Source of the DNA: Anisakis pegreffii
Taxonomy: Eukaryota > Nematoda > Chromadorea > Rhabditida > Anisakidae
Assembly (NCBI GenBank): GCA_035041965.1
Contig: JAPYMA010002490.1
Span: 91,535-155,534 of the forward strand
Length of the DNA: 64,000 nucleotides
Direction: 5' to 3'
Part shown: positions 36,673-47,377 of the stretch, piece by piece
Numbering within the stretch: the first letter of the stretch is position 1
Layout: every line of letters starts with the position of its first letter
Made by a program: the position numbers and the translations under genes
Notes under the pieces: model-generated
What the model saw: only the letters and a program-made list of their open reading frames with translations
Database searches by the model: none
What the model was told of the DNA's origin: nothing

Positions 36673-37639
36673 AAAACACCATGACAATGGCTTTCTATCA
36701 TAAAATAAGAAGTAGCAGAATAAAAACTGTTCTGTAATGTTAATCTATATGCATATTTGATGAACGTTGCATGAGTAAGTGCAAACTTTAACGAAGATTA
36801 CAAAATTACTTCGTTAGCTCATTGAATTACGGAGACAATGATTACAAACTAAGCAGCGATTCTTGTAATCCAAGTGTAAATTCAATTGTCTTTTTTCAGT
36901 GTGTTTGCACAATTTTCACAAAATTGAATTGCACAATTTTTGTTGTCAGCCATTAGAAGAACTCATACACAAATGTTTTGAAAGCGTCCAATAGTTAAAC
37001 GCGATAACTCTTTATATTCTCGTTTGAATGCTTCGAGAATTTGAAAGCATTTCACGCCATATTTGATGCAGTTATATCTCAAAAGTGCAAAAAGTTTTCA
37101 CGTTACATATTTCTGTGTTAAGGCTCAGACGACTTCTTCAACGTTTCACCGATAAAGTTTTATTGAAAGTTAGAACATTCATAAGCTGGACATTTTGCAC
37201 GGCAGCGACCAGTCACACAAATAATTTTTATGCTAACGAAGTGAAATACTCTGAAAATGTTTCCAGTGAACAGCAATGAATCACATATCGCAGTATTGTT
37301 GATGTGTTACAGATCAATCGTCACTTGGGCAAGTACAGAACATCAAACTGCTTAACCGTAGATTTCTGGATCTGTAACAAAGAATATGCAGTTCTGTTGC
37401 AATCTCTAACAAATCTAGTTTTTCTGGTGGCCTTCAATGATTCTATATTTTCACCAATTGGAAGCATTGCTTTGTAAACTTTTTGGGAGTTCGCTTCAAG
37501 TCTCACTGAATTTATCTTTGCTTTTTTCTGGTGGCCTCTGAGTCTGTTTTTGTTGCGTCAGTCTTGAGTCTATTTGTTTCGTCACAGCGATCATGCATTT
37601 CCCGACGATTTTGTTTCAATTGTTTTGTGTCGTCGAATT

Positions 37640-38158
37640 AATTTTGTTGAATTTGTTGAATAAACTGTTTTTTGATTAATTGTGAACATAATGGTTCAAA
37701 AAGAATGTCTTAAACATGTCACACTTCTATATTTCCGAAATTGCTTTTTAATCCCCGTTAAGTGTCGAAATGCCTAAATATCTATCTCATTTATAAATAT
37801 CAAAAAAAAAGTTTCCAGTCTAGTATCCCTCAGAATATCTATCAAAGCGTACCACATGTTTGCCACAAACCAGATACTTTTGAGACAATTGAGTATTTAT
37901 TTCATTCAAAAGAGGTTTTATGTGTGAAGGTTTTATAAAAGTTATCCAAACTTTGCAGTAAAATCGAATAGAAATAATTTATGAATGCAGACATATTCGG
38001 TCTTCTCCCTCTGTTGAATCTACTGAACTTGTTGAGTTCCGTTGAATTATTTGCTGAATAAACTGTGTTCTGATTAATGATGAACAAATTGGTTCAAAAA
38101 GAATGTGCTGAACATGTCACACTTTTATATTTCAAAAGTTGCTTTTCAATGCCGGGAT
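37640..38158 (+). repeat. Direct duplication, ~120-bp copies
   Basis: About 37640-37760 and 38036-38158 are similar: each has GAATAAACTGT, GATTAAT, GGTTCAAAAAGAATG and AACATGTCACACTT in the same order. The copies are roughly 400 bp apart. No coding content is apparent. Confidence 0.6.
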
Positions 38159-38337
38159 CGAAAAACGATTCTGGCATTGAGAAAATGGTCAGTGGCTTGC
38201 AAACCCTACTCATGATAAGGCTTGTAAAGTAACAGTTGATGATAAGTATTCTCTGCCATGAGCAAACTGAATCAAACATGATGACTTTTTGAAATGACTT
38301 TTGAATTGACATTGACTTAACGAAATCAAATAGAGGA

Positions 38338-39019
38338 TTATTGATAAGTTTGAAGTTTGAATAGCTCTAAAAAAAAGAAACATTTATTGAATATATTCGT
38401 AAAACTTACGTTCACGTGCGATTTCTTCAAATGATTTACAGCACAAGTTGCATGATTTTCTGCACATCTCTCCTGATGAGCTTTCATCCGGATCATAACA
38501 ATCGCTATTCACTTTATAATCATTTTTCCTGCAATATTCGCGAAGAGAAGTGTAATAAAGCTTGAAACCTCCTCTAAAATATTGCCTAAAATTGCAAGAA
38601 ACTAATGTCTTGATGTATGATCAAAAGCTTCGTATGGTTTTCAATCACATGCCGAGCACAAAAGAATATGGCCAATAAAACGTTCCAAACGGGTTCATTT
38701 GCTGATTATTGATGTTCACTTGCAATCTGCGAACATTCATCTAGTCACGATGATCATCAATTGTAAACACGGTAACATTTTGCTGCTTAGACGAATATCC
38801 TACTTACGGGTCATCATTATGGATGCGAATCTCCAGCGACATTGGAAATAGATCTTGGCAAGCATCCTCCGGCATTTCGTCTTCACATGGTGCTGACTCT
38901 ATCGGCCTTTGCACTCCATTTATTTCTTTATTACAGATTTTGATGGTGCTGTATCGAGCACTTTCTCCGTGCGATAACGGCACTGCAATGAGGGCAACTA
39001 GAATGATGCTTAGAAGCAT
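38338..39019 (-). CDS. Secreted ShKT-like cysteine-rich protein
   Basis: Three exons, 38808-39019, 38410-38585, 38338-38366, in phase (138 aa). It begins with a clear signal peptide, MLLSIILVALIAVPLSHG, so the product is secreted. The mature part has cysteines in CEDEMPEDAC and, near the C-terminus, SDCY, GEMCRKSCNLCC, the spacing of a ShKT domain, with an insertion between the halves. ShKT proteins are greatly expanded in nematodes and may block potassium channels or modulate host immunity; no function is assigned here. An in-frame TTG lies three codons before the ATG, but an acceptor precedes it (39034-39035), so the ATG at 39017-39019 is chosen. The last exon is only 9 codons and is the weakest part. 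Confidence 0.75.
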
Positions 39020-39033
39020 CTTGGCCAACGTTC

Positions 39034-39035
39034 CT
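39034..39035 (-). promoter_or_regulatory. Splice acceptor 14 nt before ShKT-protein ATG
   Basis: CTGTTTATAG on the minus strand precedes GAACGTTGGCCAAG and the start codon. Confidence 0.5.
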
Positions 39036-40770
39036 ATAAACAGTTGGGGTAATTTGATCAGTTCAGCCAGTCAGCAAATAATTCGCTAAATTCACACCGT
39101 TTGAGAAGAAGAATGAAACAAATACGCTGCTACAAACTTGGACACAACAAATTAATTCGAAAAATTAACAGTAAATATTATTTGTGTACTCGATATGCGC
39201 ATTTGCATTTCGTTTAATGAACAAGTCGGTGAACAATGTAGAGTTTCGGTGGAGAGTTGTTACGTCAATACTTTGGAAATAAGCTCAGATTTCAGAAATG
39301 TTTAGTTCAGTGATTGTTGTAGAGAGGAAATTGGAGGATATTAGAGGGATTGAAACGTTTAGCAAAATAATGTAGATTGCTTTTTCTTTGTTGTTCCCTC
39401 ATGGATGATCAAAACTGTCTTCAAAATGCGTGCTCAACCGTTTCCTTTGATACCATCAACACATTCTTGAGTGGAAACATCGTGATCAGCAGATCAATTC
39501 CTTGAAATTCTTTTGGTTTCTCGCCGAAACGTAGTCGATTTTCAGAGGATCTGAAGTAATTATGATTATATGGATTTTTTTGGGGGGAGGGGAGGGGAGA
39601 GGGAATGGTAATCTGCCACATGGCCAACGAGGAGCATGGATTCGCGAAGTCGGATGCAGCTTATGGCAACGTTCTGATAGCACAAATCGAAGTCAGTTGC
39701 TTTAAATAATATTCCAATAACATCAGAATGAATGCATCTGAAGTGAGAACAGGAATCGACAACGGGAAAGGATTCGTGTATTCTCATTTGATGAAGCATT
39801 TGCGCAACGATTTCGAAATATACCCCGACTTGTCCAGAAATTTGCTGCGTCAAAATCGCTAGTTCGAACTGTCTGGCAACGATTTTTATACTGTCTACAG
39901 AGATTTGACTCCAGAAAAAAATCGCAGTACAAGCTCATAACTTTGAATTTCCTTGAATCAGATCTCATTGAAAAGTCAACAATGATGATGTTTAGGGCGT
40001 TCGAAAGATTTGAGAGCATTTGCTAGTGCCATTCTTGGAATCAGTAATTCATCGAATCGCTTTTTGATGTCGCCAATTCGATGTGAATAAACTTTTGGAT
40101 GCGCTCCGCGTGAAACAATTCATAAAATTAGAATATGAACAGCTGATGAAGCAATGAATATGAACAGCTGATAAAACACTCAATTCTATCCAACTTTGCA
40201 CTTGATGAATTATTGTTTGCTCAGTGCGAGAATATTTTCGAAAATTACCGCAGAAAAACTTTAAAAATGAGAAAAAAATTGTCGGAAAGCTGAGCAAAAT
40301 ATGATATGAAATTTCCTCAGTGGTTATTTGACTGATAATTCAGAGAAAAATTCAGTGAAAAGTTACTAAAAAGTAAGGGACACATGCATTTCACCTCTCA
40401 TGATAGTTGAAATTGTTTTCTGAATGAAATAACAGCGAATTTGACAAGTTGTTCTCTGCTCTCATCTTCACCAGCAGTCGGCTGTGGCCAATAAGGAGAT
40501 CTCACAAGCACATCAAGCAAACCGTGAGCATAGGCAATTACATCAAAATTTCTCTCAACATTATGAGCACTGAATAACCGTCGCCATTTTTTTTCACAAG
40601 CCCCTATCATTAATTGCTATAACTATGTGAACATAAGTTTGAGTCTGAGTGTACGTTTCAGTTAATTCTCATTTCTTTATTTCCTTTAACCAACAATAGG
40701 CAATTTATCTGTATGCTAAATGTTGTTACAATAAGTCTTACTAACTTCTGCAGCATCTTAATGCATTTTA
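39036..40770. other. Intergenic, no gene supported
   Basis: Contains a G-quadruplex motif at 39582-39603. The minus-strand frame 40398-40610 reads somewhat protein-like but has no recognised family or partner exon. Confidence 0.4.
39582..39603 (+). other. G-quadruplex motif
   Basis: GGGGGGAGGGGAGGGGAGAG followed by GG: four G runs with loops of 1, 1 and 3 nt. It is the most compact such motif in this AT-rich window. Location is intergenic, 0.56 kb upstream of the ShKT-protein gene. Confidence 0.6.
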
Positions 40771-40782
40771 TGAAGAATCTCT

Positions 40783-40909
40783 GGTACTTTTGCACTGTAG
40801 TGGACCCCACGCCCATCGAAAGAGAGAAAAAGGATAGCCTCAGCATAAGCCTGAGCGTTGCTGTTAAGGGGTTACCGTGGGCTGGGATCCACTACGTAGC
40901 AAAAGTGCT
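40783..40909. mobile_element. 127-bp fold-back MITE with 8-bp target duplication
   Basis: GAATCTCT occurs exactly on both sides (40775-40782 and 40910-40917). Inside, the first roughly 33 bp and last roughly 31 bp are inverted repeats (ACTTTTGC then TAGTGGA and CCCA; the opposite end reads ACTTTTGCTACGTAGTGGAT). The middle contains CTCAG-CATAAGC-CTGAG, so the whole element folds into one hairpin. The 8-bp duplication points to a hAT-type transposase, but the ends are not the CAGTG type of the other elements here. Confidence 0.75.
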
Positions 40910-40917
40910 GAATCTCT

Positions 40918-41833
40918 TGACACTGACAGGTTTTGGGCTTGTGTTGATTGCTGATTTTATCGATTACTTGTATCACGCTTTATTGCCTGAAGGGTTCAAC
41001 GCATAAAAAATATCCCAATCGAATATCTCAATGTCACGAATAGAGAGTAGTAAACGGTTCTGTATTATTGGAAATACATAATCATAATAACAGTGGTGTG
41101 TTTGTCTATGAATCATTGGACAAACGCTTTCATTGGAGCGATGGGATGACCCAGCAATAATTAGAGGGTGGAGAATGCCAACCAATTAAGTTGTAATAAG
41201 GCAGTCGCATTCGACACTGCACACACATTCATTCATATTTACTCATTGGACACTTCGTATAAATTCTGTTGCGATCACTAAAATATATTCCCTTCAGTGC
41301 TTCAAAAAAAATTAGTCGGAATTTCCGTTAATAACTTCTTCTATGTTCATAATAGCTATGTTGTAATGAGATTATTATTTAGAGTGAGACTTTTTTAAGA
41401 GGTTAAGCCAATTTATCAAATTTCTTGTCAAAGATCGTATTCCTTGTCACGCGTTCAGGATCGTATAATAATATCTTCTCATACTGCTCAAATTAGACGC
41501 ATGGCTCTAATTTTTGTTTAACCAACGAAAATAGAAGTCACAATGGTCACAAACTGACAGCATTCTAGAGAAGGTATTTGAGGGCAAAATTTTACAGCTA
41601 TGCTACTGCATGGAGGAGGTAATTGAATTATGCCAATGGGAAACAAACTAATAGAATATTCAGTGAATTTATGTGTTTTTGCCACTAAAATTACATCTTT
41701 TTAATAACAAGCTAGGTATTTTTCATTGTCTTTTTGTAGTATGAATGAATATTTGTCAAATAGAACTTAGATGTGCTCATGATGTGAATGTTAACCTAGC
41801 TTTATAATTCTATGACGTGATAGTATAATTTTC
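40918..41833. other. Intergenic, no gene seen
   Basis: AT-rich, with only short frames. It presumably includes the promoter of the gene that begins at 41836. Confidence 0.4.
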
Positions 41834-41835
41834 AG
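41834..41835 (+). promoter_or_regulatory. Splice acceptor 19 nt before 41855 ATG
   Basis: TATAATTTTCAG followed by a 19-nt leader and ATG. Supports 41855 as the true start of the downstream gene. Confidence 0.6.
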
Positions 41836-41854
41836 GAAAGAGCATCACCGTAAA

Positions 41855-43742
41855 ATGTTGCGATGCACAGCTGAAATCGTGAGCTACATGCGAGTACCAA
41901 TCTCTGCATGTGCTTCTTTGACACGACCGTATTCAACATTATCAGAACGCATTGCCTATAGAGAGGTGATGATTTTTATCGAGCGAAACAATACCCATTC
42001 CCGTATGTACAATGTTTTGAGTATGATTTTGAAAGCGTGAATCTGCAGTGACATCACGAAATTTGATGGAACAATGCGTGATTTTTTTCAGAAACAAAAG
42101 ATGAAACAATACATTGAGGAAATGAATGAATTCGTGAAAGATTGTAGTAAGTTTAACTTTGACATTCTCCAAATAATTTTCGAATTTCCTTCGATTCATA
42201 TCTATGGCTTGAACAGAAATGATCTTGGTGAATTTTAAACTGTATATCTGCGGCATCAGTTCCATTTTGTCAATTCCGATTATCTGTCAATAAGCAACAT
42301 TTCTGTGACAATTCCAATTTTTTGCGTAATTAATCACCGCATCGAAACTGTCCACTTTCGATACTTTCAGTGTTTGATTGACGTCATTTCACAGCGGCAT
42401 TTTTCAGAGGTGCACGAAAAAATGGAACAAAAACCAATGAAAATTGACGAGAAAATTAAACTCTTCAAGAGAAAACGAGGTAATATTCATCACATTTCGA
42501 TATTCACTGTTCGTTTCAGTTCACTAAACAAATATCGATGAAGACGACTGACGAATCACAATGTGCTATCATTTTTAAAATATTCATTTCGGCAACAAAC
42601 TGAAAAACAAGTTTAATCAGTTTTACACTTCAAAAACATGACTGTGCATTGTTTGGCTTAATTTTTGAATGATCACTTAAATCAGTACATTAAATCAGTA
42701 TATGTTCAATGAGTCATGTCGGAATCTTCAAAATTAAAACGACATATGTACTGTGGGCATACTTATGCATGCTCCACCCAATAACGACCTTGTGACAACT
42801 CTGAATTCTTTTTAAAATTAATCTTTTCACGAAAATTCATACTCAGTTTTGAGGCGCTGAAGTGTTTCTGCTCAACACTAGAAAAGTTCAGATTTCTCAG
42901 TGTTGAAGTGTCAGAACTGTTTGGAAAGAATATTCTTAGTTTAAGCTCGTCATCAGCTGCACAGTTATCGGTGATCAAATTCCGTTGATAGTTCATTTGC
43001 ACATGAAACATTCGATGAATGGATTGCTGTGTTTAAATCATGCACTACGAAATGTGTTGATCAATACTGATCAACGTTGATCAACATCAGTGTTGATTAA
43101 CGTTATCCCAGAATCTCATCACCAACGTTCATTACATCCGTTCAAATGATGACGGATCTCCGAATAAACAATTATTTCCAAGTGATCACTTCACACCGTA
43201 ATTGTTCAAACTGAAAAATTGAATGTCAGCCACCAAAGTGAAATCAATGAAGTGAGAATTTTTAGCTGCGAAAATGGATGAAGCTGGTTTGGAGCGATCA
43301 GAACGAATGTACGAAGAGGGCTTCAGTGGTAATCACGAAAAGACGAATAGCCCAATATTCTGAATGTGCAACACTGTATCATTGCACTAGTAGCGTTGTG
43401 TACATATTCAATGATATGGCCTTGATTTTTAGGTGTTTTATCGTTTCCTTTTCTAATGATTCATTTTCCTGTGCTTTTTTTTGGGCTATCTTCGTGAAAC
43501 GACGAAGAATAACACTCAATTGATTGTACATCGTATAAAACTTTTCATTAATTTAACACTTTGTTGACGTTTAACACTTTGGTTCATATTTAAATTCTGC
43601 AATGTTTCCACTCATTAACACAATGAACATTTCAGTTTTCAGAGCCCACTCAATCGTACCAAATCATGTGAATAATGTATTTGATCGTGATGAGCATTTC
43701 ACTAGTCCTCAACTGAAGATTAATTCTTATTATTCAGCATAA
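41855..43742 (+). CDS. Unrecognised small protein, likely mitochondrial
   Basis: Five exons, 41855-41965, 42092-42146, 42408-42479, 43266-43328, 43636-43742. All donors and acceptors agree in phase and the sum is 408 nt (135 aa). I do not recognise the family. The N-terminus (MLRCTAEIVSYMRVPISACA, then SLTRPYSTLSERIAYRE) is basic, acid-poor and hydroxylated, as in a mitochondrial presequence with an RPYST-type cleavage context. The middle is highly charged and helical (KQKMKQYIEEMNEFVKDC, EKIKLFKRKRAAKMDEAG), possibly coiled coil. The tail is FTSPQLKINSYYSA. The five-fold phase agreement and the leader acceptor are the evidence that it is a gene; the exon 1 donor (GTGATG) is weak. Confidence 0.55.
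43068..43083. repeat. 16-bp perfect palindrome TGATCAACGTTGATCA
   Basis: Lies in the third intron zone of the 41855-43742 gene. It is embedded in a 50-bp cluster of further GTTGATCAA and TTGATTAACG words (43056-43105). Confidence 0.7.
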
Positions 43743-43894
43743 ATGCGTTCACCAGCGACAGAGCTGACATATACATGTAACGGATGTAGCATTCAGCAAA
43801 GATGGTAGAAGGCATATTGCCATTATTTCATGCACCAACAGTGGCGACATAATTCTCTCACAAGAAACTGCCTCAACAACTGGAAATTTTGTAA

Positions 43895-43900
43895 AATAAA
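43895..43900 (+). terminator. Possible polyadenylation signal
   Basis: AATAAA 153 nt after the stop codon of the 135-aa gene. Confidence 0.4.
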
Positions 43901-45200
43901 GCCGAACTCATACTTAAAATCAGCTATACCCTTTATTGGGCATAATAGTGCAAGCAATAAGCAACAGAGTGGGTATTTCCGAACCTTTAATGATAAGAAT
44001 TATTACAATTTGAGACAAGACCATAAAAATTCGACTTTCACTGAGTAGAGCTCACAATTTATGGTCGTCATCGAATAAGTGCAAACAATATGACAAATGG
44101 ATCGTGCACAATTACACCAGAACCTGTCATCGAAGTTCCTTTCTGTTCAAGTACCCGTCAGTTTTCTGATCAGCGTAATTGGTTGATCAAAAGTTCAAAA
44201 ATTAAACGTGTATATTCGGTGCTTCAGTTGCTTTAACTACAAACATTGCAACGAACTTCTGCTGTTTCGTTCTTTCATTAAGATGTTTGGTGCAAATCAC
44301 ATGGTCAGTAGTAATGTGATATCATATGATATGAAACGCTCTCGTCGAAGTGTTCTTCATATAAAATCACCACATTCCGTTATACCTTGCAAGAAAATGA
44401 GATGCAATCGAAGTCAGCATAAGTTTCAATCAATCAAATCAACCAAATAATACATCTCTGTTGCGTTTTCAGCATTTATTGCAGCGTACGAAAATTTCAT
44501 TCAGAAGAAAAACAAAAACATCCTATCACATATGTACTAACCAATTTCTGATGAAATACCAGTTTGGTGAATGGCAATACACATTTATAATACATTTCAT
44601 TCATTATTTCATTTGCAAGAAAAACAAAAATATTCCTATTATAAGCACTAATAAACAATTTCTGGTGCAATGCCGGTTTAATAAATCGCATTCAGTTTTT
44701 TTGAAATGAGTATTTGAGATGGCATTCGTTTGTTTTTGAATTATTGCAAATGATCAACGATTGAATAGTGGTGAGTAATTGAGCTTGCAATCACATGGAG
44801 GAAACAAAACGCTAATTACGATCATACGACAGACGCAATCAACGAATTGACAAATGTCATATGATTGTATCAGTGAGAAATCTATGAACATTGGAAAAAT
44901 CATGAATGGAAGATTCAGTGAACTGAAAAACTATCGTTGGTGACTTTTAGAATGCACGTATACACCTAAAAACCTGACGAATAGTTAGTTACGTATGCGT
45001 CTGAAGGCTCTTCTATGTAAAAGATCATGAATCATCAAAAAAATTAAGAAAGAATCAAAAATCATGAACTGAGAATGTGGGAAAGGGAAAAATGAAAATT
45101 TCAAAATCATCAAATGATCACTTTTATGATAGAGTTCAATGAGCAAAATCATGCGCATTTTAAACAAATAATTTGGATATACTTCACTGGGAGAATGAAT
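43901..45200. other. Intergenic with a local duplication
   Basis: No gene seen. It contains the 112-bp tandem duplication at 44505-44700. Confidence 0.4.
44505..44700 (+). repeat. 112-bp tandem duplication, two diverged copies
   Basis: AGAAAAACAAAAA, a TCCTAT segment, CTAA-AA-CAATTTCTG and ATACCAGTTT/ATGCCGGTTT recur in order with an offset of 112 bp (first landmarks at 44506 and 44618). The open frames across it (44461-44709 and its antisense) are probably by-products. Confidence 0.6.
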
Positions 45201-45210
45201 TCATCTAATG

Positions 45211-45400
45211 CAGGATCCCTATGCTCGAGTGCTCCATTACCCCTCTTCAATGGTCTAGCAGGCCATCAATACCCTCCCCCACCCTCCCGCTACAACAATA
45301 ATTTACTGTTTCCGTGCATAACGACAGAAATAATTTCCCAATCCTTTTGACACCCTCAAATTATCCAAAAATGGATAATTTCGCCCTATGGGCACCCCTG
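45211..45400. mobile_element. hAT MITE with perfect 8-bp target duplication
   Basis: ATCTAATG flanks the element exactly at 45203-45210 and 45401-45408. Terminal inverted repeats read CAGGATCCCTATGC and CAGGGGTGCCCATAGGGC (from the right end), typical of hAT ends. A subterminal palindrome, AATTATCCAAAAATGGATAATT (45358-45380 region), and the CTCCATTACCCC word match the 839-bp element at 2989-3827. This is a 190-bp deletion derivative of the same family. Confidence 0.85.
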
Positions 45401-45990
45401 ATCTAATGCATTTGCATGATATAACTAAGACACTATCATAAAACAATCACATTTTGTCACATAAATCCTCAATTCCGAACGTTAGTTTGAGCAAGACAGA
45501 TGGACCAAATTATCAATTCTACCAACGCCAGTCACTGTAAAAACCCTGAAAGATAAGAGATAAATTTCTAAAATAAATGAACATTATTTGATCATAATAT
45601 CAGGAAATGCATGCAATTCGATGAAACTTAGAATTTTGGAGGTTTTTTATGACTGGCGATTTTTTATGACCGGTTTTTCTATAACTGGCGATTTTTTTTA
45701 TAACTGGCGAACGATTGATCAAGCGTTCCATTGATGATCTGATCCCATAGGCATGGACATATACGTTAACATGTGTGACATATTAACTGGAATCTTTCAG
45801 CTTCGACAGATCAGGGAACATAAACTTCGACATTAATCGGTTTTGAGAAATCCTATTAATCCCCCCATTTGAAGTCTCAAAATGCGTTTTGAAGTAAAAA
45901 AAAGTGTAAAAACTAAAGAAAAACAACATGACGACTCATAAAAGTAAGAGCCACCGTACACCGTATAACTTGAAAACAAACCGAATTCGT

Positions 45991-46251
45991 TTATTTGGAG
46001 TCCTTGTGAGAAGGGAGTTCCACTTTTTGAAAGCCAACCACAGAGCTGCTTTGTAAACTTTTCAGTTGATGTGCACCCCGTCTGAGGTGATATTCAATCA
46101 GGAATGAGTCAGTTTTCTTGAATTTTTTCGCATTCTCACGAAACGTCTCTTTGACGTGCGATTGCAACGACGGTTGTTCAGCCGTAGCACGTAAGAATCG
46201 CTTATATAGGGAAAGCACAGACAATTGTATTTTTGAATGTTTGGCACTCAT
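45991..46251 (-). CDS. SDHAF1: Succinate dehydrogenase assembly factor 1
   Basis: Single exon, 86 aa. SDHAF1 is a mitochondrial LYR-family chaperone that helps insert Fe-S clusters into the SDHB subunit of complex II. The LYR-type start is LSVLSLYKRFLRA; the second family motif is FLIEYHLRRGAHQLKSLQ, aligning with IEYLYRRGRRQL in vertebrates. The LYR triplet reads LYK here. The protein is somewhat shorter than the human one, lacking its variable tail. An acceptor (ATATTCAG) lies 6 nt before the ATG. A minus-strand AATAAA overlaps the stop codon. Confidence 0.93.
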   Translation of the reverse strand: MSAKHSKIQLSVLSLYKRFLRATAEQPSLQSHVKETFRENAKKFKKTDSFLIEYHLRRGAHQLKSLQSSSVVGFQKVELPSHKDSK

Positions 46252-46257
46252 AACGAA

Positions 46258-46259
46258 CT
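46258..46259 (-). promoter_or_regulatory. Splice acceptor 6 nt before SDHAF1 ATG
   Basis: GACATATTCAG followed by TTCGTT-ATG on the minus strand; likely spliced-leader acceptor for this single-exon gene. Confidence 0.6.
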
Positions 46260-47377
46260 GAATATGTCACTTAAATAAAGACGAGATCAGTGTTAGCCTT
46301 TCATGATCATGGAGTGCAAAAAGCCTAGAAATCTACAACGATTCAGTCATAACATTCAACTCTTCAACTCAATTTCACACACTCCAAATTCTATTCATCA
46401 CCAAATCGCAAAATCAGAATCATTTTTTCAATACTCCATTTCAGGCTACAACGTACTTCAGTTGGGTGAGAGGATTTAATCAGCGTATACGAATTCGCAT
46501 ACGAAACGACCAAAATAATTGGAGGAAACTTTTTACGGACAGTAATCCAAAATAGGGAAATAGAGAAAAATAATGACATTCTATACAATTCAATAGGTTT
46601 GTACGTGAGCTCATTCAAATGACAATTTCTTCTGACGATATGAACGACAGCATTTGCATAGTTATGATAAAACCAGAGAATATGTTCAATATTAAGTTCA
46701 ACCGCATACAAATGGTATGAGTTGACTCTAACTGCAAAATAACAAAATTACCATTGGAACAAAAAAAAACTCATACCATTGGAAAGATTAGTTTATTGAC
46801 TTTTTGTAAAGTACACTCTAACGAGGTGAGCGCCACAGAAAGGCCTTTGAGAGCAACCGTGAAGCAGAATGAATAAACAAATTTATTTCCAAAATAATAA
46901 CAAAATTGAAAATAATCAACTTTTTACAACTACAAACAACTTTGTTTCCAGCTAGCAACTAGTTAAAAACCAATTCAATTCGACACAACGGGGTGACGAC
47001 TACCACGGAGATGGGGTAAAATATCGAGAGACTGCAAAATTCTCTTCATCTGCCATTCGGAGCCAATTTCATCAAGGCATGGCCAGAAAGCAACAAAACT
47101 TCACAACAAAGAATTATTTCCAAATAACAACGAATTATTTCCAACAGAATTCACCATAACTTTAATGAGCCCAGTCATAAAACTTCGGCCACCCTCTGAA
47201 GGCGTCTATCAGCTGCAGAGATCGATTCGGTTGGCAAATAAGCAATTCACTGATACAATCAAATTTGAGGCTAATCACATCGCTCAAATACAATCTTCAA
47301 AACATTCCAAATTGTCTGGGTACATCAATAAACTAAACTGATGAATATCACAACGAACAAGTGAAATATTCATTTCA
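46260..47377. other. Intergenic between YARS2 and SDHAF1
   Basis: No gene supported. The 106-codon minus-strand frame 46391-46711 is not recognisable. It includes the 3' UTR of YARS2. Confidence 0.4.

Noticed and set aside
39017..39028. Upstream in-frame TTG codon of the ShKT gene
   Set aside because: It is not an ATG; the ATG at 39017-39019 with the acceptor at 39034-39035 gives a complete signal peptide.
40398..40610. 70-codon minus-strand frame
   Set aside because: Composition looks protein-like, but no family, no partner exons and no leader acceptor.
46391..46711. 106-codon minus-strand frame
   Set aside because: No motif, no leader acceptor and no conserved features recognised.
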